Source: Brachionus manjavacas
Taxonomy: Eukaryota; Rotifera; Eurotatoria; Ploima; Brachionidae
Reading direction: 5' to 3'
Assembly: GCA_019054805.1 (NCBI GenBank)
Contig: JAHQIY010000012.1
Span: 1,674,001 to 1,738,000, forward strand
DNA length: 64,000 nucleotides
The notes beneath the pieces are model-generated. The model was not told the DNA's origin. It did not search any database and worked only from the letters and a program-made list of their open reading frames with translations. This document shows, piece by piece, positions 10,195 to 21,440 of this stretch. Positions within the stretch are counted from its first letter, which is position 1. Each line of letters begins with the position of its first letter. A program made the translations under genes and the position numbers.

Positions 10195-12389
10195 TAATGC
10201 AAAATAATAATTTTTACTCTAAGACCTATTTTTTGACATTTTGAGGTACCCTTGTCACATGTTAAAAGATTCTTAACTTGCACTGAATTCTCAAAATTTT
10301 GTTTTTAAGACTTGAATCCGGATTAAAATCAAATTTTTTAATTTAAAGAAATTAAAACATTGACATTAAAGCTAGAAATCTAAAAATAAAATGATGATTT
10401 TGCTAGTTTTTTTTCCTGTTCATGTTGAATTTTTAGGTTGATAACTATTGTTTAATTTTTCAAAGATTAAAAAAAATTATTTTAAAAAATTTTACTTTGA
10501 TACAACACTATTAATTTTTGCTACTCATAAGATTACTTTAAATTTTCAATTATTTCGCTTTGAATTTGTAATTTTCTAATATTAAATAAAAATTTTTTGA
10601 CAAGAACGTACATTTGGGAACTTTTTTTTTGATTGTTTTTAATTAGATGACTATAACTTAGGGAATTAAAATTAACAATTTTTGCGTTTGTTTTTCAATT
10701 TTTAATAAAATTTTAAATTTTAGTTTTATTTAAATTTACAAATTTTTTGATTTTATGTTGGAAATTTTAATTAAAATTTATCAAGTTGAAGTTCACGATC
10801 ATATTCATGATCATATGATCATAACTTGATTAAAATCTTAATATAAATGATGTAATTATTTTTAGTTAAGTGTAAATGTTTATTAAATTAATTTGAAAAA
10901 AAGAAATCTTTCTTTTCTAATTAATCTTCAATTTAATTCTTTTTAAGTCTAATTTTTAGCTTTTTTACTAAAAGAGATAATTCAGTTCTGTAAAATGCTT
11001 AATTATAAGCTAATTTGCTTAATGCAGTAAACTAAGTCTGCAAAATACTATGCAATTTTATGCATTTTGCAGCCCATTAAAAAGTATTCCAATCAAGTGT
11101 GCAATTTCATTGCAGATGTTTTGCAGACACATATTTTTGGATTAAGCAAAGTTGCTTAACCATTAAGCATTTTACAGAACTAAATTATCTCTTTTAGTAA
11201 AAAAGTTATTCAAGTTTTTCCGAATTGAAACGATCGAATTGAAATGAACTTCACAACCCTTTATTTAAAAACTTTAAAAACAAACTTAAAATCTATATTA
11301 AATATCCAAATTATGGCTTTATATGATCAAAAAAGTGAAATTTTTGCATTGCCAAAAATTCAAAATATTGATTAAGATTTTATTTTTACTTTAGATAAAA
11401 GTTCTTATAATTTTGATCCTAATTAAAGATTAAACAAACCAAGCTAAGTCATTTTTTATTAAAAAAGTTGAAAAAATACCTTTTATTTATAATCAAAAAC
11501 TAAAAATATTGATTCCAAATCTACATTTGATCATAAACTTCAATTTGCATAAAATTTAAAATTAAAAAAAAAAAGTACGATTAAGTAATAATGATCAGAA
11601 TTTACAATTTTAGATTAATAAAATTTTTAAAAATTTTTTAATTTTCAAATATACCCCAAAAATTTTTCGAAGATATTTAAAAATTTCATTCTAAATAAGC
11701 TGTTGAAACAAATATTGAATTAAAACCTTTATTTATGCTTCTATTTTTCCTGCTGAAAATAAAATAAGAGGGTTTAGCTGGTATTTATAATTTCGTCTTT
11801 CAGCAGGAGCCTTTTTTTGTTTGCTTTTTTTTCGGTAAAATTTTAAACCAAGACTCGTCATTTTTTAATTAAAGTAATCCGAATTTTTTTTATTTTATTT
11901 AAATTTGAAATGGCTCTGAGTAATAAAACATTTTTAAATGATTAAAGTAAACAAATATTTTGATAAATAAAGTACAAAAAAGAATTAATTAGTAAATTAG
12001 TGGAAAAAAACGTAGCTATCCGAATAAAGTGAGACGTCTCTAAAATAGAGTACTCTATTTAGGTGACACGCAGTTATATAAAAGATTTTAAAGTGAAATG
12101 ACACTATTTGAAATTGCGTTATTTTACATTTAAATTTAAGAAAAATTAAAACTTCAAACGAAATTTTTTAATTTTACAATTTATTAATTTTTCTTTTACT
12201 AAAGAATTATTAAAAAAAAAAACGAAAATATTCAAACATCAAAAAAAAATATACAAAAAATAATAAAATAAAATAATATATTCGATTATTGTTCACTAAA
12301 GTAACATAAAATTAAAACTTATATATGAATTAAATTTATCTATTAAACTTTCCCAAAAAAAATTTTTTCTAAACAGGAAAAAAAATAAT
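10195..12389. other. Intergenic AT-rich DNA, one MITE
   Basis: Apart from the MITE at 10960-11206, no gene or recognisable repeat is seen. At 11750-11815 a short imperfect inverted repeat pairs CTTCTATTTTTCCTGCTGAA with TTCAGCAGGAGC. Confidence 0.5.
10960..11206. repeat. MITE with about 43-bp inverted repeats
   Basis: The arms at 10960-11002 and 11163-11206 are near-perfect reverse complements (TTTTTTACTAAAAGAGATAA and beyond, ending in GTTCTGTAAAATGC). A related element with a shared end motif (ACAGAACT next to TGCAT) lies at 39529-39770. The core is rich in ATTGCAGATGTTTTGCAG-type words. No coding capacity. Confidence 0.8.
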
Positions 12390-13522
12390 TCAAAATCTTT
12401 CCGAATAAAATCTAAAAAATTCATAATCCTTGTATTTGCTTTCCGAGGGTTTACTTTGCTTAGTAGATTCGGGACACTCTTCATCACATGACTCAATGGA
12501 CGCTTCATCATGCTCCAGCTGAATTGTTGTCAAGTGAATGTTTTCTTTGTGAAGAATCTTCTTTATCTTTTCCACCACCAGCCATTTAGTCTTTTCATCG
12601 TAATCACCTGTGAGTCTTACTAAGCAACAACAGAAAAAAAAAAAACATTATCAAAAAGTGAAGATAAAAAATAAAAGATAATGCTCTAGGGCTTACCATG
12701 CGCTGTGGCAATCAGCTTTTCTGCATTCAAACTCCACACATGAAAGTTATGCACATCGACAACACCTTGGATGGCAGATATTTTTTTCTGCAAATCATCA
12801 ATGTCACATGTCAAAGGAACACCTTGAAGAAGAATGATACTTGACTTTTTTATCAAAGGTATAGTGCTTGAGACAATGATAGCGGCGATGACCAAACTCA
12901 AGATGGGATCTATGTACAGCTTCCACTTGACATCAAGTACATCTTTTGGAGGCGCAAATTTAATAATCAAACCACTGACTATCACAGCCACTGAGCCCAA
13001 AGAGTCTCCGATCGCATTCAAAAAAACACTCTGTAAGTTCATATTCATTTCTTTTTTTGTTTTATTTTTTCTTTCCTTATATTTATATAAACTAAATAAA
13101 GATAGTGTTGTTATGTTTAGGGTTAGACGGGCTCCACCAACCGACAAAAGCAAGTCAACTTTTTCAATGGGTTCTGGCTCAAGAAATCTGGTGACTGATT
13201 CGATTAAAATTGTGAAGCATAATGCCTGTAGGAGAACACAATTTACTAAAGATCCTAGAACTTCGGCCCTGGCCCAGCCGAAAGTGTTTTTTTTTGAAGT
13301 TTTTCTTTTTGAAATTCTCACTGCGACTAGTCCGACTACTAGAGATAACATGTCGCCAAATATATGAAATGAATCGGCTACTAGAGCATTGGATTTTGTG
13401 ATGTGACCGACTACAAGTTCGACTAGAAAAAAACATGATGTTAAAATGATCACTGAACTTATTAAAATTGTTTTGGTAAAATATTGCTTGGTCTTTTCGT
13501 CTTTTTCAGTTTTTTTATTCAT
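12390..13522 (-). CDS. CDF-family zinc transporter (ZnT/SLC30-like), paralogue 1
   Basis: Two exons, 13522-12697 and 12619-12390, joined across a 77-bp GT-AG intron, giving 351 residues. The first ATG in frame is at 13522. The protein has six predicted membrane helices, with the helix-2 metal motif HIFGD (HxxxD) after ADSF, a conserved FGWARAEVLGSLVN loop, and a cytosolic C-terminal domain with VHNFHVWSLN. CDF proteins export divalent metal, mostly zinc, from the cytosol by proton exchange. The helix-5 motif reads NAIGD where the family normally has HxxxD, so one of the usual four metal ligands is Asn. The usual His-rich loop between helices 4 and 5 is short and lacks His. The 3' half is nearly identical to the gene at 16.5-17.6 kb. 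Confidence 0.9.
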
Positions 13523-15221
13523 TTTCTTTAAATTAATTATCACCTTTTCATGATTTTAAATGTTTTGAGAAAATTTTTTCAAAAGTCATGAAAATTGCAA
13601 TAGATAATGTTTTTGTTTAAAAATTAATTATCAAAAAACTCTTTCTGGATTCATAAATAATATCAAAGTGAAAAAACTTAAAATTTTAACTTCTCATATT
13701 TAAAAGATGAGCAAAAATAAATTTTTTTACATTTCAAAATAATAAAAATTCTGGCGATTCGGTCTATATTCTAAAGCCTCGCTGATGGTGGTGCAGATTA
13801 ATTCAATTCTGGCTTTTGGATTCATTCTTATCTTTTTATTTATTTAAATTTTGCAGACAAAAATTCATATGATCTTCTTCCAAATTAAATATTAAACAAA
13901 TCATGTTTAATATAGTTTAAAAATTTAGTTTTAAAAAAATGCCTTTTTATTAAATAAAAAGCTAATTTTGATCTGAAATTTACATTTAATCATAAACTTC
14001 AATTTGCCATTCCTTTGGCTGTTCTATGTTGTTTTTATTTCATTCAGATGATGAAAATTTTTTTAGATGAAAAATGTAAAATTTGGGTAATTAGGAATAA
14101 ATGCATTTGGTGACAAAAATTTTGGTGATTTACACACGGTGTTATTTTTTTCAAAATCCTGTTTTAGACACTAAAGCTCCTTTAGATTAAAAAAAAATTA
14201 AAAAATCAGAACATCAATAAAAATAAGGAACATTATTTTTTTTACTATCAAATTTTACTACAATTTTTTGGATAAGAATGTAAAGATTATCAGCAATTGA
14301 CTGCTCCTGGATTAGTAATGAATCTTGTGTTTAATAGAGATTTTTTAAGTATCATAGTAATGTAGTTTTTAAAAAATGCCTTTTTATTAAATAAAAAGCT
14401 AATTTTGATCTGAAATTTACATTTAATCATAAACTTCAATTTGCCATTCCTTTGGCTGTTCTATGTTGTTTTTATTTCATTCAGATGATGAAAATTTTTT
14501 TAGATGAAAAATGTAAAATTTGGGTAATTAGGAATAAATGCATTTGGTGACAAAAATTTTGGTGATTTACACACGGTGTTATTTTTTTCAAAATCCTGTT
14601 TTAGACACTAAAGCTCCTTTAGATTAAAAAATTAAAAAATCAGAACATCAATAAAAATAAGGAACATTATTTTTTTTACTATCAAATTTTACTACAATTT
14701 TTTGGATAAGAATGAAAAGATTATCAGCGATTGACTGCTCCTGGATTAGTAATGAATCTTGTGTTTAATAGAGATTTTTTAAGTATCATAGTAATGTAAG
14801 CGGGTTTCCATGCATTGGGGATTTAACTTTATTTTTTATAATCCATGATTATTATCTTTATTTTTTTTTAATTTATTTATAAGGTGTTTAATCAATTATT
14901 TATTTTTTAAGATAATTTGTTTTATTAGTTAATTTTCGCGATTTATTGTTCAAGACATTTTTCTTTTATAGTATTAATTAAATGTTGAATAAAAGAAATG
15001 AATTGATATAATGACAGTAAAACAGAAACACTTTATTGATTTGAAAATTTAGAAAAGTTGAAAAAATAATTTTGAATAAAAATGATAAAGGATTAATTGA
15101 AATTGAATATAACTAAAAAAATCTTTTTAACTTTTTTATTCCAAAAGAAATACAATTAATTTACTAAATTATTTCCTATATATCTAATCTAAACTCGATA
15201 AATCAATACATTTAAAAATCT
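13523..15221. other. Spacer between divergent transporter genes
   Basis: AT-rich DNA holding the upstream region of paralogue 1 and a tandem duplication (13929-14798). No gene is seen. Confidence 0.5.
13929..14798. repeat. Tandem direct duplication, two units of about 435 bp
   Basis: The segment 13929-14364 is repeated at about 14366-14798. By eye the copies differ by a 3-bp indel in a poly-A run and a few single bases, so the duplication is recent. A more distant relative of part of the unit (GTAATTAGGAATAAATG, then GGTGATTTACACACGGTGTT) occurs near 50570-50670. The unit is therefore part of a dispersed repeat. No reading frame of note. Confidence 0.9.
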
Positions 15222-15527
15222 TCATTTTTTTTTGTAGTAAGTGTATCCAAAGCCATAACTATTACAGTATGGGTCGAAATAAGGATCGCAGTAATAATAA
15301 TCAATAGCTGGAAATACCCCATAGCCATAACCATATCCAAAACCGTAGTAGTCATAGACTCCGAAGCCACCATAACCTCCAAAAGATCCACCTTTCAACT
15401 CTGCTTCTCCTCTTGACTGCAGTCTGCTTGCACTAGGAGACGATGATGAATATACAGCTCTGAAAACAGCTGAAAAAATCAAAGAAAGTACCATCAAATA
15501 TAAAAAGATGTCTTTCGAAGAGTTCAT
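15222..15527 (-). CDS. Small Gly/Tyr-rich secreted protein
   Basis: A single-exon frame of 101 residues starting at the ATG at 15527. A longer upstream extension of the frame lacks a convincing start. The N-terminus MNSSKDIFLYLMVLSLIFSA is a signal peptide or signal anchor. After a Ser-rich stretch the protein becomes rich in Gly and Tyr (GGYGGFGVYDYYGFGYGYGY) and ends with a few Cys among Tyr/Pro (YYYCDPYFDPYC) and a basic KKK tail. Composition suggests a structural or secreted matrix protein, or an antimicrobial-like peptide; no family can be named. An AATAAA-type site downstream was not firmly placed. Confidence 0.6.
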   Translation of the reverse strand: MNSSKDIFLYLMVLSLIFSAVFRAVYSSSSPSASRLQSRGEAELKGGSFGGYGGFGVYDYYGFGYGYGYGVFPAIDYYYCDPYFDPYCNSYGFGYTYYKKK

Positions 15528-16471
15528 ATTAAAAAATTGAATTTTTATTTTTCCAATTAAAATCAAAACTAAAATTTTCAATTTATTTAAAATTAAAATA
15601 ATGTAATGAATTTATATTGCATTGAAGGTCTATTTTTGAAAGCAGAAATTTTGATCTAGTTCAAAATTTTTCTAAGCCTCATTTAGTTTATTTTCAAATG
15701 ACATTATTTAAATAGTTAAAATTAGTATAATAAAAAATCAATATTTATTATTGAAAATGGCTAAGCAGGAAAAATAAAAATAAAAATTTTTTAAAATTGT
15801 ATAGGAATGATTTTAATTTGAATTATATGCGGTGAAATTGTTGAAATCATAAATAAAGGTATTTTAAAAATTTGCCAACAGAGAATTTACTGTTGGTGAA
15901 AGAGACAAAAAATCTTTTTTTCGAAAGAGAAAAAAAAATATATAAACGATTGATTAAAAAGCATTTTTAATTAAATGGTATTGATATAAATAGTCCAGCT
16001 GCCTCAACAAGTGGCTAGCAAACAGTGCAAAAAAGGAAAGATGAATAAACAAGATGCTAGAAGAAATAACTTTTTACATTATAAAAAAAACAAATACGCT
16101 TTTTTTATTTAAAATATTTTTTTTAAATAAAAATGTCTTTAAATTATTTCAGGCTTGGAAATATTGAAAGGAGTTAATTAATCTGATTTGAAAACAAAAT
16201 GTTTTCTTTGTTAAAATTTTTTAATATTTTTTTTTCTTAGTTTTATAACAGCTAAATTATATCAATAAAATTTAATGTTTAAAAACAATTTTTTTTTGTT
16301 TTTAATTCGGTTAAAAAGATAAATATAATGATTTGACGAAAAAAAAAGGTAATCTAATTTTATCAGGTTTTCATGTGACGATTGCGAAGCTAATTTTTCT
16401 ATGAACATTTAAAAGTAATTCTTTTTATATTTAAGTAAGTAATTAAACATTTTCTGATAATTAAATAACAA
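15528..16471. other. Upstream region of zinc transporter paralogue 2
   Basis: No gene is seen. A short hairpin (CCAACAG ... CTGTTGG) lies near 15877-15897. A GC-richer scrap at 15993-16060 gives no convincing frame. Confidence 0.45.
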
Positions 16472-17613
16472 ATGGATTTTGAGGGCCAAAAGCAGAAAAG
16501 ACCAAGATGCTATTTGACCAAAACTGTTCTACTAATCACAGTAATAATAATGACATCATGTTTTTTTTTAGTTGAAATAGTGGTCGGCCACATGACCAAA
16601 TCAAATGCACTTATAGCCGACTCATTCCACATGTTAAGTGACATTATATCACAAATAATCGGCTTAGTAGCACTCAGATTTTCCAAAAAAGATTCATCTA
16701 AAAAAAATACATTCGGATGGTCAAGGGCCGAAGTATTAGGATCATTGGTAAATGCTGTTTTCCTTTTGGCGCTGTGCTTTACGATTGTAGTGGATTCGAT
16801 AACGCGTTTTCTAGAGCCTGAGGCGTTGGAAAGAATAGACCTAATGCTGGGAGTAGGTGGAGGTGGCCTGGCGCTTAATTTAATAGTGCTGCTACTTTTT
16901 GCGATTCAAGGATGCCAAGGTTCAGAAGAGGAAAAAAAGGAAATGAATATGAACCTTCATGGTGTGTTTTTGAATGCCTTGGGAGACTCTTTGGGCTCAG
17001 TGGCTGTGATAGTCAGTGGATTGATTATTAAATTTGCGCCTCCAAAAGATGTACTTGATGTCAAGTGGAAGCTGTACATAGATCCCATCTTGAGTTTGGT
17101 CATCGCCGCTATCATTGTCTCAAGCACTATACCTTTGATAAAAAAGTCAAGTATCATTCTTCTTCAAGGTGTTCCTTTGACATGTGACATTGATGATTTG
17201 CAGAAAAAAATATCCGCCATCCAAGGTGTTGTCGATGTGCATCACTTTCATGTGTGGAGTTTGAATGCAGAAAAGCTGGTTGCCACAGCGCATGGTAAGC
17301 CCTAGAGCATTATCTTTTATTTTTTATCTTCACTTTTTGATAATGTTTTTTTTTTTTCTGTTGTTGCTTAGTAAGACTCACAGGTGATTACGATGAAAAG
17401 ACTAAATGGCTGGTGGTGGAAAAGATAAAGAAGATTCTTCACAAAGAAAACATTCACTTGACAACAATTCAGCTGGAGCATGATGAAGCGTCCATTGAGT
17501 CATGTGATGAAGAGTGTCCTGCATCTATTAGACATAGTAAACCATCCAAGAGCAAGTATAAACATTTAAATCGTTTAAGAAAACAGTCGGATCTTCAATA
17601 TCAACGATTTTAA
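16472..17613 (+). CDS. CDF-family zinc transporter (ZnT/SLC30-like), paralogue 2
   Basis: Two exons, 16472-17294 and 17372-17613, with a 77-bp intron, giving 354 residues. The helix-2 motif is HMLSD (His53/Asp57); the helix-5 motif is NALGD (Asn168/Asp172), again with Asn in place of the usual His. FGWSRAEVLGSLVN and VHHFHVWSLN are conserved family blocks. The loop between helices 4 and 5 is short and Glu/Lys-rich with no His cluster. It stands head-to-head with paralogue 1, 2.9 kb apart. From 16982 to 17519 it is almost the same as 13009-12472, with an identical intron, whereas the first halves differ widely. It is predicted to be a membrane metal exporter; the altered helix-5 site makes metal choice uncertain. 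Confidence 0.92.
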
Positions 17614-18524
17614 TTTTTAATTTTTAAAATTTTAATCTGTAGAAATTTTTCAATGCACATAATCTGTATAACATGGTTGATTAGTATTTATTTTTATGAT
17701 GTAAAAATACACTTAATTTATTAAATAAAAAAAAGGCAAATGTCAAAATTGGCAAATTGAAGTCTTTGATAATTTTTTTTAATGTTTAATTTGAATTTGA
17801 AAATTTTTTTATTTATTTGTCGAGATAATAAACTTTTTAAAATCTTTTTATCTTTTATTTGTACCGAGTTAGAACCTTTTCATGTGTATTGAAGTAAAGT
17901 TTAACGAAAAAATTTTCCATTTATTATATTTCTATTAATCTAATAACTATTTTAAATAGCGAAGAACTTTTTTAGATCTAAACTTATTTAATCTTGGAAA
18001 TATTATTACTCCACAATCAAAATTTTTTCTCCACAATTCTAGGTCTTATCAACACTATTTTTATAATTTTTCAAAAAATTCTAAGCACCAAAAAAAGTTA
18101 CAAAAAATTTTTTTATTTTAAATAAAGAATTTAGAAAAATTATCACTGTAGGCCTAGAGGCGTTAACTTCATAATTTTCATCTTTAATTTAGGAATTATC
18201 AGCTAAAAGAGCTCTTTCAATTTTTCTTTTGTGTTCTTCTTCCTCATTACAGTACATTTCTAAACAAAGTTAACAGGCTGCTTAAGCGCTTTTAAAAGCG
18301 CTCTTAAACACTGCTTAAGCATTTTTTCGAAACATTGTTAAGTTTGTTTAGAGATGTACTGTACCTAAAAAAAGTCCTATGTTTTTTTATTCTTCAATAG
18401 AATTTTAATTCTAATAATTTTTTTATTCTTTGATATAGACCTTAAATTTCATTTTTTTAATTCAATGTTTAATTAATAGTATAAAAGAAAAATGTCATGA
18501 ACAATACAGTGGTGATTTGCTTTT
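17614..18524. other. Intergenic DNA with LINE-tail remnant and foldback repeat
   Basis: About 17853-17880 (CTTTTATTTGTACCGAGTTA) is a remnant of the LINE 3' tail in minus orientation. The rest is plain AT-rich DNA apart from the foldback at 18248-18363. Confidence 0.5.
18248..18363. repeat. Short foldback element, about 116 bp
   Basis: The ends TACAGTACATTTCTAAACAA and TTGTTTAGAGATGTACTGTA are inverted with one mismatch. The inner part is also palindromic (GCGCTTTTAAAAGCGC). The element could fold into one long hairpin and is probably a MITE. Confidence 0.8.
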
Positions 18525-18754
18525 TGTATTTTACAAAAATTTACGTAAATTTACGTAATTTTTCGTAAATTTACCAAATTTTACGTAAATTTACGTAAAA
18601 TTTTACGTAAATCTTTTGAAATTTATTAATGAAATTTTGTTCTTTTTAAATTCAATTTTTTCATTCACATTAACTAAATTAAACATAAAAAAAAAGTAAA
18701 CAATTATGGTTTTTTGGAAGCCTTGTCCATTTTCAGGCTATCAAAAGCCTTCTT

Positions 18755-19397
18755 TCAACAACTAGTAAAATATATTTTAAACTCTTGGTTTTCTTCAGCA
18801 ATTTTTTTAATGCTAGAATTGAGATTGAACAGACTTTCATTTATATTTAAAAGTGTCTTTTCTAAATTCACATTGGTGCCATTAGATTTTTCTTTCAATT
18901 TCCTAGTCTTAGGTATTAGTAAATATAAAATATATAATGATACTTATAAATAATTTAAACATATACTTAGTTTTTTTTACTTTGAATATCTTATTCGACT
19001 GAATTACGGCGTCAACAATCAAGTGGTTGTTGTCAATCTCATGCACAAATTTTATAGTAGTATTTTTTATAAACTAAGAAAAATCGAGCAATAAAAAAAG
19101 CACATAATTAAACAATTTTCAGTCAGTTTATTACCTCTTCTCTATCTGTCGGTTCAATTATTTTCGAAACTTCCACACTACCAGCGACCTTATGAAGGTG
19201 ATGGAATGGATGTTTTTCATTTGGTATTAAAAACTCAATCGCTAACATTTCAATTTCTTCTTCAATTTTATCCTTTTTTTTTGAGTTTTTTTAGGGGCCT
19301 CATTTTCAGAGAGTGATTCACTTTCTGTCATCTCTTCTCTTAACTTTTTAGCTTTAGGTTTCGGCTTTGAATTAGATTTCTTCGCTTTAGAACTCAT
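18755..19397 (-). pseudogene. Spliced accessory gene inside Tc1-like element, Lys-rich with coiled coil
   Basis: The frame starts at ATG 19397 (MSSKAKKSNSKPKPKAKKLR), needs one frameshift in a poly-A run near 19280, then runs as exons 19397-19135, 19073-18967 and about 18930-18755 with GT-AG introns. The N-terminus is Lys-rich and looks like a nuclear targeting or DNA-binding tail. The middle contains HPFHHLHKVAGSVEVSKIIE. The C-terminus is a probable coiled coil (LLNINESLFNLNSSIKKIAE). A stop after FTSC is followed by another short open stretch. I do not recognise a family. Its place between the element's ends, facing away from the transposase, suggests it belongs to the transposon. Confidence 0.5.
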
Positions 19398-19595
19398 AAT
19401 TTGCAACAACTAAATTTTAGAATGAATTTTAAAATTTTAGAATAGTCTTTAGAATATACATTATTGTATTCTAAGATTATACAATTTTATTTTAAAGCTA
19501 AAAGAAAGATCGAGTGAATCATGCTTTCAAAAATGTGACTTCAAATTCATTTAAATACACTATGAACATATTATAATCTCAACAAAATTTCAAAA

Positions 19596-19796
19596 ATGAA
19601 GGTTAGAAAACAAAAAAAAAATAGTGAGAAATTTTTAAGAAAAAGAAGAAAAAGAGACACGAAGTTGTTTAAGTTTGAAAAACAAATTTGTTTCTTAACA
19701 AAAATAGAAAATGCGATTCAAAACAAAATTAGAAGAGTTCTAAAATTAACTTGCTCAAAGAACACTTTAACATCTATCGCTGTAATTTTTTTTTGA
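19596..19796 (+). CDS. Short basic open frame inside Tc1-like element
   Basis: A 66-codon frame starting with a true ATG, very rich in Lys and Arg (RKRRKRDTKLFKFEKQICFL). It lies between the accessory gene and the transposase and could be an N-terminal transposase exon or chance. No family is recognised. Confidence 0.2.
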   Translation: MKVRKQKKNSEKFLRKRRKRDTKLFKFEKQICFLTKIENAIQNKIRRVLKLTCSKNTLTSIAVIFF

Positions 19797-19926
19797 ATGA
19801 TTATTTGTAATTTAATATTGAGTAATTAGTATAGTAGTAACTGGAACTAATAAATTTTGATAAAATATTTATTAAAAATAAATAGATGAAGTTTATATTT
19901 CTTAATTGATGGATTATTTCAAGTAA

Positions 19927-20029
19927 TACCTTGCATATAAGCGACTTTGAGAAAACACCATTTTCAGACTTTTTAATGTTAGCTCAGACCGAAAATATGT
20001 GTCTCTAGATAACGCTTGTATGCAAGGTA
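19927..20029. repeat. Small MITE, 103 bp, 17-bp inverted repeats
   Basis: TACCTTGCATATAAGCG at 19927-19943 and its inverse CGCTTGTATGCAAGGTA at 20013-20029 differ at one base. The element sits upstream of the transposase exons within the Tc1-like element. Confidence 0.75.
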
Positions 20030-20103
20030 ATCATAAATGATTGTTTTCAAAACCATAGTTTGAATTATTTTTTAAAAATTTATTTGTTAAGTACATTAAA
20101 AAA

Positions 20104-21171
20104 ATCATCGATAATCATTCAAAAAAAAAGAAAAAAACTAATCCTGTTACAAAAAAACAGTTGATTGATTTTATTAAGGTAAAAATTCTTTTAAATTAAG
20201 TTTTATATATTTTCTTTACAACGTAAATTTTAAGAAAAAGTCATTAGAAAACAATGGCTGTGTATCATCTACTGAACTAGCTTTTAAGATTGAAAGAGAA
20301 TTAGGATTTCAAATAAGTAGTAGTACGGTTCGTAGATATCGTTTTAGTCTAGGTATTTGCAGTAAATTCAATGGAGAAATTTTAAAATAAAATAAAATAT
20401 TTCTACTTTAGGTATACGTTATCGTCGTTTAAGAAAATGCCCTTTATTGACTGATCTACACAAGATACAACGCCTTATTTGGTCCCTAAATTACAAAGAT
20501 GCTGATTTTGAAAATTACATTTTTGTCGATGAGACCACAGTTAGAGTTTTTGAAAAACCGTTTTATCACATAAGATTTCCTACAAGTTAGCCTACTGCAA
20601 TACCATGTTCATCAAAATTTGAGTCGAAACTAAACATATGGGCTGGAATATCATATAAGGGTGCAACAAATTTTGCAGTAATGATTATGAATTTTTTTAT
20701 CGTATTATTATTTTTAATAGTTGAATTAAAGATATTTAAGGAAATCTCGATGCAGAATTATACCAAGAGATATTAGGTGAATTTCTATTGCCGTTTGGAG
20801 CAACCAAATACGATTTTTTTTTTAAACTGCATCAGGATAATGACCCTAAACATACTTCAGGGCTTTGTAAGACATATCTAGAAACTAATAACGTCTTATG
20901 GGTAATTTTAAATGTTCAAAAACTATGATTGAAAGGGGTAAAAATTTTTTGATTTTTTAAGATTAAGTCGCCACCAAAATCTCCAGATCTAAATCCAATT
21001 GAACTTGTTTGGAATGAAATGAAAACTTTTATACGAAAAAAAAATATAAAAAACGATGACGACGCTAAACATGCAATAGAAGAGTTTCAAAAGTTATTAA
21101 CAGTTGAAAAATGCAAATCACATATTAACCATTTAAAAAAAGTTAAATTTATAAAAATTGAAAATAATTAA
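20104..21171 (+). pseudogene. Spliced Tc1-type DDE transposase, one in-frame stop
   Basis: About five exons with short GT-AG introns at roughly 20179-20234, 20352-20411, 20680-20737 and 20900-20960. The N-terminal part reads as a helix-turn-helix (STELAFKIERELG, then STVRRYRFSLG). The catalytic core follows: FVDETT (first Asp), KLNIWAGISYKG, HQDNDPKH (second Asp), and SPDLNPIELVWNEM (the conserved Asp-to-Glu block), with a final helical tail. A TAG after FPTS interrupts the frame. It is the best-preserved copy of this family in the window; copies at 0.3-0.8 and 59.2-60.1 kb are far more damaged. Confidence 0.85.
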
Positions 21172-21440
21172 TAAAAAATTTTTATTATTTAATTTAAAAG
21201 GTAATTAAAATAGTGCTCGAAAAGGATGGTGGTTGGTCGAATCATTAAAAAAAACAATAAATGTTTATTTAGCCATTTATTTTCATTTAAAAATTGATTT
21301 TTACAGAATTAATTAGAAATAAAATATTTAATTTTTAAATGTTTGAAATTTTACTTTTATTTACCATTTTTTACTTCTTTTTACCAGAATTTACTCTTTT
21401 TACTATCAATTTACGTAAATTTACGTAAAAAATGGTAAAT

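Larger units (their letters stand above)
18525..21440 (+). mobile_element. Tc1/mariner-like element with TTACGTAAA inverted repeats
   Basis: The left end (18525-18612) and right end (about 21340-21440) share inverted motifs (TTTACCA, then TTTTTACGTAAATTTACGTAAA on each inward strand). Between them lie a spliced plus-strand transposase (20104-21171) and a divergent spliced gene on the minus strand (18755-19397). The gene pair makes it much larger than a plain Tc1 element. The exact ends and TA duplication cannot be fixed by eye. Confidence 0.65.

Noticed and set aside
12834-13367. 177-codon plus-strand frame
   Set aside because: Antisense to the first zinc transporter. A matching antisense frame exists at 17157-16957 only because the two genes share sequence.
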